Shown: positions 7,979-15,570 of the stretch, one piece after another | Layout: the number at the start of each line of letters is the position of its first letter | Position numbering within the stretch: position 1 is the first letter of the stretch | Assembly (NCBI GenBank): GCA_034716535.1 | Contig: JAYEJW010000636.1 | Location: 1 to 21,415 of the forward strand | DNA: 21,415 nt | DNA from: JAYEJW01 sp034716535 | GTDB lineage: Bacteria; Pseudomonadota; Gammaproteobacteria; Chromatiales; Chromatiaceae | Direction of reading: 5' to 3' | The notes under the pieces: generated by a model | Told to the model about the DNA's origin: nothing | Database searches by the model: none | The model's input: only the letters and a program-made list of their open reading frames with translations | Translations under genes and position numbers: made by a program

Positions 7979-9187
7979 ATGAAACGCAGAGACTTCATCA
8001 AGTCCTCCGTTGCGCTCCCCGCCGCTGCCGCTCTCGGCGTCCCCGCGGATGGAGAGGCCAAGACGGACAAGGCCAGGGTCCGAAGCTATCGCAAGGTGGG
8101 CCGGACCGAGATACAGATGAGCGACATCTCCTGCGGCACCGGCAGGCTTCCCTCGGCTTCCCTGGTGTTGCGCGCCATCGACCGTGGCGTCAACTACTTC
8201 GATACCGCCCCGGACTATGGTCGCAGCGAGGAGTACATCGGCGAGGCACTGAAGAAATACAAGCAGCGGGACAAGATCTACATCGCCTCCAAGTTCTGCC
8301 ACGACGTCCCGTTCGAGGCGGGGGTCAGCCACCTCCAAGCGGTCAGCGGCAAGGCGGACTACAAGTCCGCGGTCCAGGACAGTCTGAAACGCCTCAATAC
8401 GGACTACCTGGACGTGGTGTTCGTCCACGCCATCGGTGAGCTGGGTGATCTCGAGCGCGAGCGCTCCCGGCTGTTGGACGAGGACATGCTCGCCGCCGCG
8501 GACGAGCTGAAAAGGGAAGGGAAGATCCGCTATCTCGCGGTCTCCTCCCACGGGCCCAATCACATGGAGGAGCTTTTGATGGAGGCGGTGAGGTCCGGGC
8601 ATTTCGACCTCATCATGCCGGCCTTCAATTTCATGAAGTTCCCCCGGGTGCCCCAGGTGCTGAAGGAGGCCAAGGCGCGGGGCGTGGGCGTCGTCGCCAT
8701 GAAGACCCTTGCCGGCGCGAAGGACATGGAGCTGGATCCCGGCGGCGCCCTCTTCGAGCACGCCGCCTTCAAGTGGGTGCTGAGCCACCCGGAGGTCGCA
8801 GGGCTGGTGGTGACCATGAAGCGTGTGCGGGACATCGACCTGTACTTGCAGGCCTCGGGCGAGGCCTTCACCGCCGCCGATCAGCGCACCCTCGAGCGCT
8901 ACGCGGCCCTGTACGGCAACGATTACTGCCGCACCGGGTGCGGAGATTGCGAGCCGGCCTGTCCGGCCGGGGTGCCGGTCGCCTCCATCCTGCGTTACCA
9001 GATGTACTTCGAGCGCTACGAGGAGGAGAAGCGGGCCATGCAGTCCTACGACCGCTTGGGGCGCAACGCGACCGAATGCCTGACCTGCGCCGCGGAAGGC
9101 TGTGTCGCTGCCTGCCCGCACGGGCTCCCGGTGGCCCTCAAGCTGCGTGCGGCGCACGAGGCGCTCTCTTTCTCGACATTCGCATGA
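7979..9187 (+). CDS. Tat-exported aldo/keto reductase with C-terminal ferredoxin motifs
   Basis: Predicted 402 residues. The N-terminus MKRRDFIKSS followed by an Ala-rich core is a clear twin-arginine signal, predicting folding with cofactor in the cytoplasm and export. Residues about 38-300 are an aldo/keto reductase barrel with the usual tetrad visible: D75 (NYFDTA), Y80 (PDYGRSEEY), K105 (ASKF) and H150 (VFVHAIG). The C-terminal part adds two Cys clusters, C317/321/324/328 (CRTGCGDCEPACP) and C367/370/375/379 (CLTCAAEGCVAACP), each fit to bind a 4Fe-4S cluster. The ATG at 7979 is chosen because it puts the Tat motif at the N-terminus; a TTG at 7949 is in frame upstream. It is the first gene of the plus-strand block. 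NADPH is not available outside the cytoplasm, so electrons may pass through the Fe-S centres, perhaps to or from the NapGH-like protein downstream. The substrate is unknown. Confidence 0.9.
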   Translation: MKRRDFIKSSVALPAAAALGVPADGEAKTDKARVRSYRKVGRTEIQMSDISCGTGRLPSASLVLRAIDRGVNYFDTAPDYGRSEEYIGEALKKYKQRDKIYIASKFCHDVPFEAGVSHLQAVSGKADYKSAVQDSLKRLNTDYLDVVFVHAIGELGDLERERSRLLDEDMLAAADELKREGKIRYLAVSSHGPNHMEELLMEAVRSGHFDLIMPAFNFMKFPRVPQVLKEAKARGVGVVAMKTLAGAKDMELDPGGALFEHAAFKWVLSHPEVAGLVVTMKRVRDIDLYLQASGEAFTAADQRTLERYAALYGNDYCRTGCGDCEPACPAGVPVASILRYQMYFERYEEEKRAMQSYDRLGRNATECLTCAAEGCVAACPHGLPVALKLRAAHEALSFSTFA

Positions 9188-9238
9188 AGGGGTCCTGACC
9201 GCTGCGCATTGCAGCCGGCGACGCCGATGGCATCGACC

Positions 9239-10195
9239 ATGAGCAAGACGGCAGGCGAATCTCCAACAGCCCCGTTTGGGATCAGGGCGCTGCTCATCGC
9301 CCTGCTCCCGATTCTCGGTGTCCTCCTCTACCTGGACGGCCAAGACTACGATGCCGATCTGGTGGAGCTTGAGCGCCGGGGGTCTGCTGCCGGTCTCGGT
9401 GCCGATGCCTTCCCCGATTCCATCGCGGGTCTGGAGCGTTTCGGACAGATTCGTCGTTTCGACACAGACAACCTGTACGAATACATAAACGGCCACGCCG
9501 AGTTCTTTCTCGGCGCCGGTTTCCAGGGTTTGACGGTGGTCGAGTACGGCGTTCCCGGCGGCGAGCAGCCTGTCCTCGTGGTGAATCTGTACCATATGGG
9601 CGAGCCCTTGAACGCCTTCGGAGTGCTGGTGGACGAGGCCGGTGGCAGTGAGCCCGTAGACCTCGGCAGCATGGGCTTTCGGAGCGGAAACGGCGTGACC
9701 CTCATCCACGGTCCCTACTACGTCCAAATCAGCTCGTATGAGGACGCCGTCTCGGCGCCGGAGGCGGGCGCCGAGATGGTGGCCGCCCTTGAGGGGGTGA
9801 TCTCCAATCCGGGGCTGGCGTTCCGTTTTCCCGATCTGGGTACAGTGACCTCCACCCGCTTCGTCAAGGAGGATTACCGGGGCCTGGGGTTTCTGAACGG
9901 CGTCCTGGAGCGACGCTTTGAGCGCAACGGGGAAGAGATCGAGGCGTTTCTCGTTTCCGGAACGGCGGACTCGGTCCAGCACCTGGTCAGGGCGTTTGAG
10001 ACCTTTTTCCGGGAGGACGAGCTGCCCTATCGGAAGATCGAGAAGGAAGGTCTTACCTTTTACAGCGTCAACGACCCTTACGAAGGGGACTGGTTTTTCC
10101 TGCCGCTCGGGGAACGGCTGATCGGCGTTTACGCGCCCCTCGACGAGGGACTTGCCGCTGCCATCAAGGCGTTTGCCAAGGGATCTTCTGGATGA
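9239..10195 (+). CDS. DUF6599-like membrane-anchored protein
   Basis: A protein of about 318 residues with one N-terminal membrane segment (about 15-33, GIRALLIALLPILGVLLYLD) and a large domain predicted outside the cytoplasm. The segment DNLYEYINGHAEFFLGAGF resembles the hallmark of the DUF6599 family, whose function I do not know; the assignment is from pattern memory. No Cys cluster or metal motif is seen. The start is uncertain: ATG at 9227, ATG at 9239 and TTG at 9209 are all in frame and none has a clear ribosome site. The stop overlaps the next gene's start (ATGA at 10192-10195), so it is translationally coupled to the DUF362 gene and is probably part of the same redox system, perhaps as a partner or assembly protein. 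Confidence 0.75.
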   Translation: MSKTAGESPTAPFGIRALLIALLPILGVLLYLDGQDYDADLVELERRGSAAGLGADAFPDSIAGLERFGQIRRFDTDNLYEYINGHAEFFLGAGFQGLTVVEYGVPGGEQPVLVVNLYHMGEPLNAFGVLVDEAGGSEPVDLGSMGFRSGNGVTLIHGPYYVQISSYEDAVSAPEAGAEMVAALEGVISNPGLAFRFPDLGTVTSTRFVKEDYRGLGFLNGVLERRFERNGEEIEAFLVSGTADSVQHLVRAFETFFREDELPYRKIEKEGLTFYSVNDPYEGDWFFLPLGERLIGVYAPLDEGLAAAIKAFAKGSSG

Positions 10196-11196
10196 AAGAG
10201 ACGGGATCAAAGTACAGCAAAGTGATTCCGGCGGTGACACGCCGTCGGTTCGTGCGCGACCTGGGGCTTACCGCCGGCGTGGCGGCGGGTTTTGCCGCCC
10301 TGGGCCTGTTGAGCTACAGCACGGCGCCGGTGCGCAAGACCGAGGAGGTAGTGCGCAGGTTGAAAGATTTCAGGGTCGAGCCCTCCGGCCTGCTGCCTGA
10401 GCTGGTGGTGGTCCGGGGCACCCGGGTCGAGCCCATGGTGCGGGAGTCCCTCGCCAGGCTGGGCGGCATCGAACGGTTCGTGAAAAAGGGAGACAAGGTC
10501 CTGCTCAAGCCCAACGTGGGCTGGGATCGGCAGCCGGAACAGGCCGCAAACACCAACCCGGAAGTGGTGGGGGCGGTGGCCCGTTTGTGTCGGGAGGCGG
10601 GGGCCGGCGCAGTCTGGGTGACGGACGTTTCCCTCAACGACCCCCAGCGCTGCTTCACCCGCTCCGGCATACGGGCCGCCGCGCAGGAGGCAGGCGCGGA
10701 GGTGCTGCTGGCGGGGGACGACGACTTCTGGCAGACCGACATGCAGGGTGAGCTGCTCAAGCTCTGGCCGGTGTCCCGCTTCTTCCACCTGGCGGACAAG
10801 GTGATCAACCTGCCGGTTGTGAAGCACCATTCCCTGAGCGGCTGTACCCTGGCCATGAAGAACTGGTACGGCCTGTTGGGCGGGCGGCGCAACCAGCTGC
10901 ACCAGGACATCCATACCTCGATCGTGGACCTGGCGGCCGCGATGCGGCCGACCCTGACCCTGATGGACGCCACCCGGGTGCTGAAACGCAGCGGCCCCAC
11001 AGGCGGGAGCCTGGACGACGTGTCCGTCGAGAATACCCTCATCGCCGGGCTGGACGAGGTGGCCATCGACGCCTACAGCCTCCAGTTTCTGGACTTGGCC
11101 GCCGAATCGGTGCCCTTCCTGGCCCTGGCCGAGCAGCGGGGGCTTGGCAAGGTGGATTGGCGCGCAATCCGTGTGGTTGAGAGTCAGGTCTCGTAA
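10192..11196 (+). CDS. Tat-signal DUF362 family protein
   Basis: Predicted 334 residues. A twin-arginine motif TRRRFVRDLG (about 16-25) leads into a hydrophobic stretch (about 26-42) without a clear cleavage site, so the protein may stay membrane-anchored on the periplasmic side. The rest fits DUF362: VLLKPNVGW (about 103-111), NTNPEVVGAVARLCREAGA, then INLPVVKHHSLSGCTLAMKN (about 205-224), with conserved-looking K106, K211, H212, H213 and K223. Family members often carry ferredoxin domains; this one has none, which suits a role beside the separate polyferredoxin encoded next. The reaction is unknown. Start and upstream stop overlap as ATGA. The 91-base gap to the next gene has no obvious terminator. 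Because larC, larE and larB follow, this protein is a candidate to carry or handle the NPN cofactor, but that is inference only. Confidence 0.85.
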   Translation: MKETGSKYSKVIPAVTRRRFVRDLGLTAGVAAGFAALGLLSYSTAPVRKTEEVVRRLKDFRVEPSGLLPELVVVRGTRVEPMVRESLARLGGIERFVKKGDKVLLKPNVGWDRQPEQAANTNPEVVGAVARLCREAGAGAVWVTDVSLNDPQRCFTRSGIRAAAQEAGAEVLLAGDDDFWQTDMQGELLKLWPVSRFFHLADKVINLPVVKHHSLSGCTLAMKNWYGLLGGRRNQLHQDIHTSIVDLAAAMRPTLTLMDATRVLKRSGPTGGSLDDVSVENTLIAGLDEVAIDAYSLQFLDLAAESVPFLALAEQRGLGKVDWRAIRVVESQVS

Positions 11197-11287
11197 GAAA
11201 CTGTTCCGGTGAGGGAGCAAGGCAACTTTGGGTGTTGGGCGGTGCCTAATCTCCGGTAAACGCGGTCTTGGGTGAGGAATCGCACGA

Positions 11288-12805
11288 TTGGCCATGATTC
11301 CGAAAAGGCTCCGCACAATCCGCCAGATCTATGCGGCGTTCTTCGTTGCCCTGTTCCTGGGGCTTCTGCTGCTCACCAACTATGCGGACCTGAAGGGCTT
11401 TGAGACCTCCCTGTTCCTCGAGCTGGATCCGCTCACCGCACTGGCCGCCTTCCTGACCAGCGGCACCTTCTACAAAGGGCTGCTGTGGTCCCTGCTGATC
11501 ATCGTGCCTACCCTGTTCCTGGGACGCTTCTTCTGCTCCTGGGTCTGCCCGCTGGGCATACTGAACCAGTTCACAAGCTGGCTGTTCAGTCGGCGCCAGC
11601 CTTCGGAAGACTACGAGGACAATCAATACCGCCCCGTCTACCGTCTCAAGTACTATATCCTCGGTGCTCTGCTGGTCTTGGCCCTGTTCGGAAGCCTCCA
11701 GGTGGGCTTGTTGGACCCGATCGCCCTCATGGTGCGCTCCTTCACGGCCTCGGTGTTGCCGGCCGCCAACCAGGCTGGGGCGGATGTCTATCTCAGCCAG
11801 CCGGTGTTTCACGGTGGGGCCTTGATTGCCGGCATCCTGGTCGGCATCGTTCTGGCCAACCGTTTCATGCCCCGTTTCTTCTGCCGCGTCCTCTGTCCCC
11901 TCGGCGCCCTCCTGGGGCTGCTGTCCAGGCGCGCGCCCCTGCGCATCCAGCGCGACGTGGACAAATGCATCGACTGCAACAAGTGTCTGAAGGGCTGCCA
12001 GGGAGGCTGCGATCCGCACAAGGAGCTGCGTCTGAGCGAGTGTCACCTCTGCATGAACTGCATCGAGGATTGCCCGACCCAGGCCCTCCATTTCGGTCTC
12101 CCGAGGGAGCGTAGCTCCGTGCACCAGCCCCTGGACCTCAGCCGCCGGCGCCTGCTGGAGACCCTGGTGGCCACCGCCGCCCTGTTCCCCATGTTACGCA
12201 GCTCCGTCTCCGCCGAGACCAACCCGGCACCCGGGGTCATCCGCCCACCGGGCTCTCTACCTGAGGAAGAGTTTCTCGGCCGTTGTATCAAGTGCGCCGC
12301 CTGCATGAAGGTCTGCCCGACCAACGTGCTGCAGCCGGCGCTGCTGGAAGGGGGTATCGAGGGGCTCTGGACGCCGATCCTCAAGAATCAGCTTGGGTAC
12401 TGCGAGCAGAACTGCGTGCTCTGCGGCCAAGTCTGTCCCACCGGCGCGATCCGGTCCGTCTCGGTCCAGGAGAAGATCGGCGCACCGCCCTTTGATAAGC
12501 CTATCAAGCTCGGCACGGCCTTCTATGACCACGGCCGCTGTCTGCCCTGGGCCATGCACACCGAGTGCATCGTGTGCGAGGAGATGTGCCCCACCTCTCC
12601 GAAGGCCATCTGGTACAAGACGGTGACGATCCAGGGCCGGGACGGACGTGGAGTCGAGCTCAAGCAGCCCTACGTGGAGCCGCGCCTGTGCATCGGCTGC
12701 GGTATCTGTGAGAATAAGTGCCCGGTGGAGGACCTGGCGGCCATCCGGGTATCCTCCGTCGGTGAGACCCGCTCGGAGTCCAACCAGATGATCCTCGAAC
12801 GCTGA
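11288..12805 (+). CDS. NapH-NapG-like fusion polyferredoxin
   Basis: Predicted 505 residues. The first half resembles NapH: membrane helices (about 14-30, 63-79, 122-140, 176-192), two CX3CP motifs (C83/C87 in CSWVCPLG and C199/C203 in CRVLCPLG) and two 4Fe-4S quartets (C227/230/233/237 and C252/255/258/262). A twin-arginine segment SRRRLLETLVATAALF (about 285-300) then resembles the signal of NapG. The second half has four more quartets (C333/336/339/343; C372/376/379/383; C418/427/430/434; C468/471/474/478), the number expected for NapG. NapGH oxidise quinol and pass electrons to periplasmic partners; here no nap genes are present, so the acceptor is probably one of the exported neighbours. 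TTG 11288 is favoured because GAGGA lies 9 bases upstream; an ATG at 11294 is an alternative. larC starts 14 bases after the stop. Confidence 0.88.
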   Translation: MAMIPKRLRTIRQIYAAFFVALFLGLLLLTNYADLKGFETSLFLELDPLTALAAFLTSGTFYKGLLWSLLIIVPTLFLGRFFCSWVCPLGILNQFTSWLFSRRQPSEDYEDNQYRPVYRLKYYILGALLVLALFGSLQVGLLDPIALMVRSFTASVLPAANQAGADVYLSQPVFHGGALIAGILVGIVLANRFMPRFFCRVLCPLGALLGLLSRRAPLRIQRDVDKCIDCNKCLKGCQGGCDPHKELRLSECHLCMNCIEDCPTQALHFGLPRERSSVHQPLDLSRRRLLETLVATAALFPMLRSSVSAETNPAPGVIRPPGSLPEEEFLGRCIKCAACMKVCPTNVLQPALLEGGIEGLWTPILKNQLGYCEQNCVLCGQVCPTGAIRSVSVQEKIGAPPFDKPIKLGTAFYDHGRCLPWAMHTECIVCEEMCPTSPKAIWYKTVTIQGRDGRGVELKQPYVEPRLCIGCGICENKCPVEDLAAIRVSSVGETRSESNQMILER

Positions 12806-12819
12806 GCCCGAAGGCGTCC

Positions 12820-14028
12820 ATGCACCTGCACCTCAACCCCCTCGGCGGTCTGGCGGGTGATATGTTCTGCGCGGCCCTGCTCGATGCCTTCCCCGAGCTG
12901 CTGCCGAAGGTTCGCGAGACGGTTGCCTCCTTGGCCATGTCCCAACCTGTCCGTCTTGAGCTCAAGGACGCTGGCGGTTCGATCGGCGGCAAGCGGTTTT
13001 GCGTCCTTCCTCAGGGTTCCGGGCGAGGAGCGCACCATCACACCGGATTCGGAGACATTCGCGGTCTGCTGCAGGAGGCGCTGTTGGAACCCGGGGTACA
13101 CCGCAGGGCGCTGAGCATTTTTACTCTGCTCGCAGAGGCCGAGGGAAGGGTGCATGGCATCGCGCCCGACCAGGTCGAGTTTCACGAGGTGGGGAGCTGG
13201 GACTCCATCGCCGACATCCTGAGCGCCGCCGCCTTGCTGGAGGCGCTCGCGGTGCGGAGCGCTTCTTGTGCCGCGTTGCCCTTGGGGGGCGGACAGGTCC
13301 GGACCGCCCACGGTGCACTGCCTGTACCCTCACCGGCAACGGCCCTGCTGATGGAAGGTCTGCCAGTCAGGGACGACGGCATCGAAGGGGAGCGGGTCAC
13401 GCCTACGGGGGCCGCCATCCTCAAGTCCTTGGACCCGGTGCCGGTCAGGCCGGGGGAGGGTGTCCTGAGGTCAAGCGGTATGGGCTTCGGTACCCGGAAA
13501 TTGCCGGGCATCCCCAACTGCGTTCAGATACTTGCGATCCAAGACAGTCCGGTGGGGGTTGCGGATGCGGCATCCTTGAAGGCGGAGCAGGATCAGGTGG
13601 CGACCCTGCGCTTCGAGGTGGATGACCAGACCCCGGAGGACTTCGGGCTGGGGCTCGACCACCTGCGAGCGACCGAGGGCGTGCTCAGCGTCACGAGCTT
13701 CCAGGGCATCGGCAAGGGCGGTCGACCCACCATGAGTGTCGAGGTCCTGGCCCGCCCGGAGTATCTTTCGCAAGCAAGAGATGCCTGCTTCCGCGAGACC
13801 ACGACCATCGGCCTGCGCTGGCAGCAGACAGCCCGTTTCATCCTTTCCCGCCGTGAGCGCAGCCTGGACGTGGAAGGCCGTACGCTGGGTGTCAAGGTGG
13901 TGGAGCGTCCCGACGGCAGCACCGCCAAGGCGGAGTCCCGGGATGTGGCTTCGGAAACCGGCCACAGGGCGCGTGAGCGTCTGCGCCGGATCGCCGAGGC
14001 CCGGACGCTGGAGGCCGATGATGATTGA
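12820..14028 (+). CDS. larC: LarC, nickel insertion protein for the NPN cofactor
   Basis: Predicted 402 residues. LarC inserts nickel into the pincer ligand in a CTP-dependent step, the last step of NPN synthesis in the cytoplasm. The N-terminus HLHLNPLGGLAGDMFCAALL matches the family's opening motif. A histidine cluster HHH (72-74) and FHEVGSWDSIADI (about 121-133) fit the nickel-related half. VTPTGAAILKSL and SSGMGFGTRKLPGIPN are also typical. The family is sometimes encoded as two frames joined by programmed frameshifting, as in Lactobacillus plantarum; here it is one uninterrupted frame. It follows the polyferredoxin by 14 bases and overlaps larE by 8 bases, so it belongs to the same transcript. 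The opening MHLHL is a little shorter than usual, but no better start is in frame nearby. Confidence 0.93.
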   Translation: MHLHLNPLGGLAGDMFCAALLDAFPELLPKVRETVASLAMSQPVRLELKDAGGSIGGKRFCVLPQGSGRGAHHHTGFGDIRGLLQEALLEPGVHRRALSIFTLLAEAEGRVHGIAPDQVEFHEVGSWDSIADILSAAALLEALAVRSASCAALPLGGGQVRTAHGALPVPSPATALLMEGLPVRDDGIEGERVTPTGAAILKSLDPVPVRPGEGVLRSSGMGFGTRKLPGIPNCVQILAIQDSPVGVADAASLKAEQDQVATLRFEVDDQTPEDFGLGLDHLRATEGVLSVTSFQGIGKGGRPTMSVEVLARPEYLSQARDACFRETTTIGLRWQQTARFILSRRERSLDVEGRTLGVKVVERPDGSTAKAESRDVASETGHRARERLRRIAEARTLEADDD

Positions 14029-14836
14029 CCGGCGGACGGCGCAGCAGATTCGGGACCTGGAGCGGCTGTTGGCGCGGCTTGCTCCTGTCACGATCGCGGT
14101 CAGCGGCGGCGTGGACAGCATGACCCTGGCAATCGCCGCCGGCCGCACGCTGGGTCCCCAGGCGGTGATGTTCCATGCGCTCTCCCCGGCTGTACCCCCC
14201 GCTGCCACAGCGCGGGTGAAGGAGACCGCCCGGGCGGAACGATGGAATCTTCATCTGGTAAACGCCGGCGAGTTCAGGGACGAGGACTATCTCAAGAACC
14301 CTTATCGGCGCTGTTTCCACTGCAAGAAAAACCTCTACGCGACTCTGGCGGTCGACCATCCCGGCACCATCCTCTCGGGTACCAACCTGGATGACATGGA
14401 CGACTTCAGGCCGGGCCTTAGGGCCGCCGAGCAGTTCGCCGTCAGGCACCCGTTCGTGGAGTGCGGGATCGACAAGGCCGGCATCCGCCGTATCTGCCGC
14501 GCCCTTCGCTACGGTGAGCTCGCGGATCTGCCCGCCTCCCCCTGCCTCTCCAGCCGCGTGGAGACTGGGCTTCGCATCGAGCCCCGCGTGCTCGATTTCA
14601 TCGATCGAGTGGAGTCGGGCCTGCGCGATTTCCTCCGCCCCGAGGCGGTGCGTTGCCGTGTCCGCCGCGATGAGATTGCGGTGCAGCTAGACGCCGGCAG
14701 TCTCACCGCCTTAAGTTCGCTGGGTAAGGAAGACTGGGCGGAACGGATCGGGGCCCTCGCCCAACCCCTGGGCTTGCCTGTGAACGTCCGGTTCGAGCCC
14801 TATCGCATGGGTAGCGCCTTTGTCCGAAACGCCTGA
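14021..14836 (+). CDS. larE: LarE, sulfur transferase for the NPN cofactor
   Basis: Predicted 271 residues. LarE is an ATP-dependent PP-loop enzyme that converts the two carboxylates of the LarB product into thiocarboxylates. The PP-loop signature SGGVDS is at 28-33. Cysteines occur at C98 and C101 (RRCFHCKKNLY) and C175 (PASPCLSSR). C175 corresponds in context to the sacrificial cysteine (Cys176) of the L. plantarum enzyme. Some family members hold a 4Fe-4S cluster on three cysteines instead, and the three here could allow that. The second of two tandem ATGs (14021) is chosen because GGAGG ends 6 bases upstream; ATG 14018 would be only 3 bases away. It overlaps larC upstream and larB downstream. 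Confidence 0.93.
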   Translation: MIDRRTAQQIRDLERLLARLAPVTIAVSGGVDSMTLAIAAGRTLGPQAVMFHALSPAVPPAATARVKETARAERWNLHLVNAGEFRDEDYLKNPYRRCFHCKKNLYATLAVDHPGTILSGTNLDDMDDFRPGLRAAEQFAVRHPFVECGIDKAGIRRICRALRYGELADLPASPCLSSRVETGLRIEPRVLDFIDRVESGLRDFLRPEAVRCRVRRDEIAVQLDAGSLTALSSLGKEDWAERIGALAQPLGLPVNVRFEPYRMGSAFVRNA

Positions 14837-15524
14837 AACCCACACGCCCGCGGTCTTGGATTTCGACCGGAATGCGCGCATCGGCCTCAGCGAGGCGGTG
14901 TTCTGTGAGCACAAGACGCCGGAGCAGATCGAGGCGATCCTCAAGCGATTCCATGAAGCCGACGCGCCCTGTCTGCTGACGCGGCTCGCTCGGGAGAAGG
15001 CCGATGCACTTTCGGTGTTCTTCCGCGAGCGGCTGGACTACGACGCCCTGTCACGGACCGCCTTCTGCCCCTGTCCCCTCCCGGTACGAACGAAGAGGCA
15101 GGTGGCCATCGTCAGCGGCGGCACCTCCGATGCCCCCGTGTGCCTGGAGGCGGCGCGCACCTTGGAGTTTCACGGGATGCCCTGCGCGCTTTACCAGGAC
15201 GTGGGCGTAACCGGCCTGTGGCGCCTGCTGGATCGGATCGAGGCCATAAGGAAACACCCGGTCGTCATTGCGGTGGCGGGGATGGAAGGCGCGCTGTTCA
15301 GTGCCCTCGGAGGGCTTATCGCAGCACCGCTCATTGCGGTCCCGACGTCTGTCGGCTACGGCGTCGCAGAGGGTGGTCAGTTGAGCCTCAACTCTGCGTT
15401 GAGCAGTTGCGCGCCGGGCATCCTGGCTGTGAATATCGACAACGGCTACGGCGCCGCCTGTGCCGCGATGCGGATTTTGAACGCAAGTGGACTTTCCGCT
15501 TCGCACCAAGCCCCATCCCTTTGA
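14820..15524 (+). CDS. larB: LarB, carboxylase/hydrolase starting NPN synthesis
   Basis: Predicted 234 residues. LarB carboxylates nicotinic acid adenine dinucleotide and hydrolyses it to pyridinium-3,5-biscarboxylic acid mononucleotide, the first NPN step. The protein is PurE-like in its C-terminal half. Visible family blocks are DFDRNARIGLSEAVFCEHKT (14-33), SGGTSDAPVCLEAA (99-112), VAGMEGALFSALGGL (about 152-166), VPTSVGYG (174-181), and NSALSSCAPG with Cys197 at the position of the substrate-binding cysteine (Cys221 in L. plantarum), then NIDNGYGAA. No ATG is available before the conserved region. The TTG at 14820 is the best start and overlaps larE by 17 bases; TTG 14856 is an alternative. 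The overlap suggests translational coupling. It is the last gene of the block; a hairpin begins at its stop codon. Confidence 0.93.
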   Translation: MSETPETHTPAVLDFDRNARIGLSEAVFCEHKTPEQIEAILKRFHEADAPCLLTRLAREKADALSVFFRERLDYDALSRTAFCPCPLPVRTKRQVAIVSGGTSDAPVCLEAARTLEFHGMPCALYQDVGVTGLWRLLDRIEAIRKHPVVIAVAGMEGALFSALGGLIAAPLIAVPTSVGYGVAEGGQLSLNSALSSCAPGILAVNIDNGYGAACAAMRILNASGLSASHQAPSL

Positions 15525-15562
15525 CGGCGTGAGCAGATAGCTCAGGGCGCGCCCACGCCGTC
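15523..15562. terminator. Hairpin between convergent larB and rhodanese genes
   Basis: GACGGCGTG (15523-15531) and CACGCCGTC (15554-15562) make a perfect 9-bp stem with a 22-base loop, starting inside the larB stop codon and ending 8 bases before the stop of the opposing gene. Position and symmetry suit a shared end for both transcripts. There is no strong T-run on either side, so intrinsic termination is only a possibility. Confidence 0.45.
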
Positions 15563-15570
15563 GATGGTCT

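Noticed and set aside
7970..10240. A 756-codon open frame on the minus strand
   Set aside because: It lies opposite the aldo/keto reductase and DUF6599-like genes, has no domain, and reads like an out-of-frame translation of GC-rich coding DNA.
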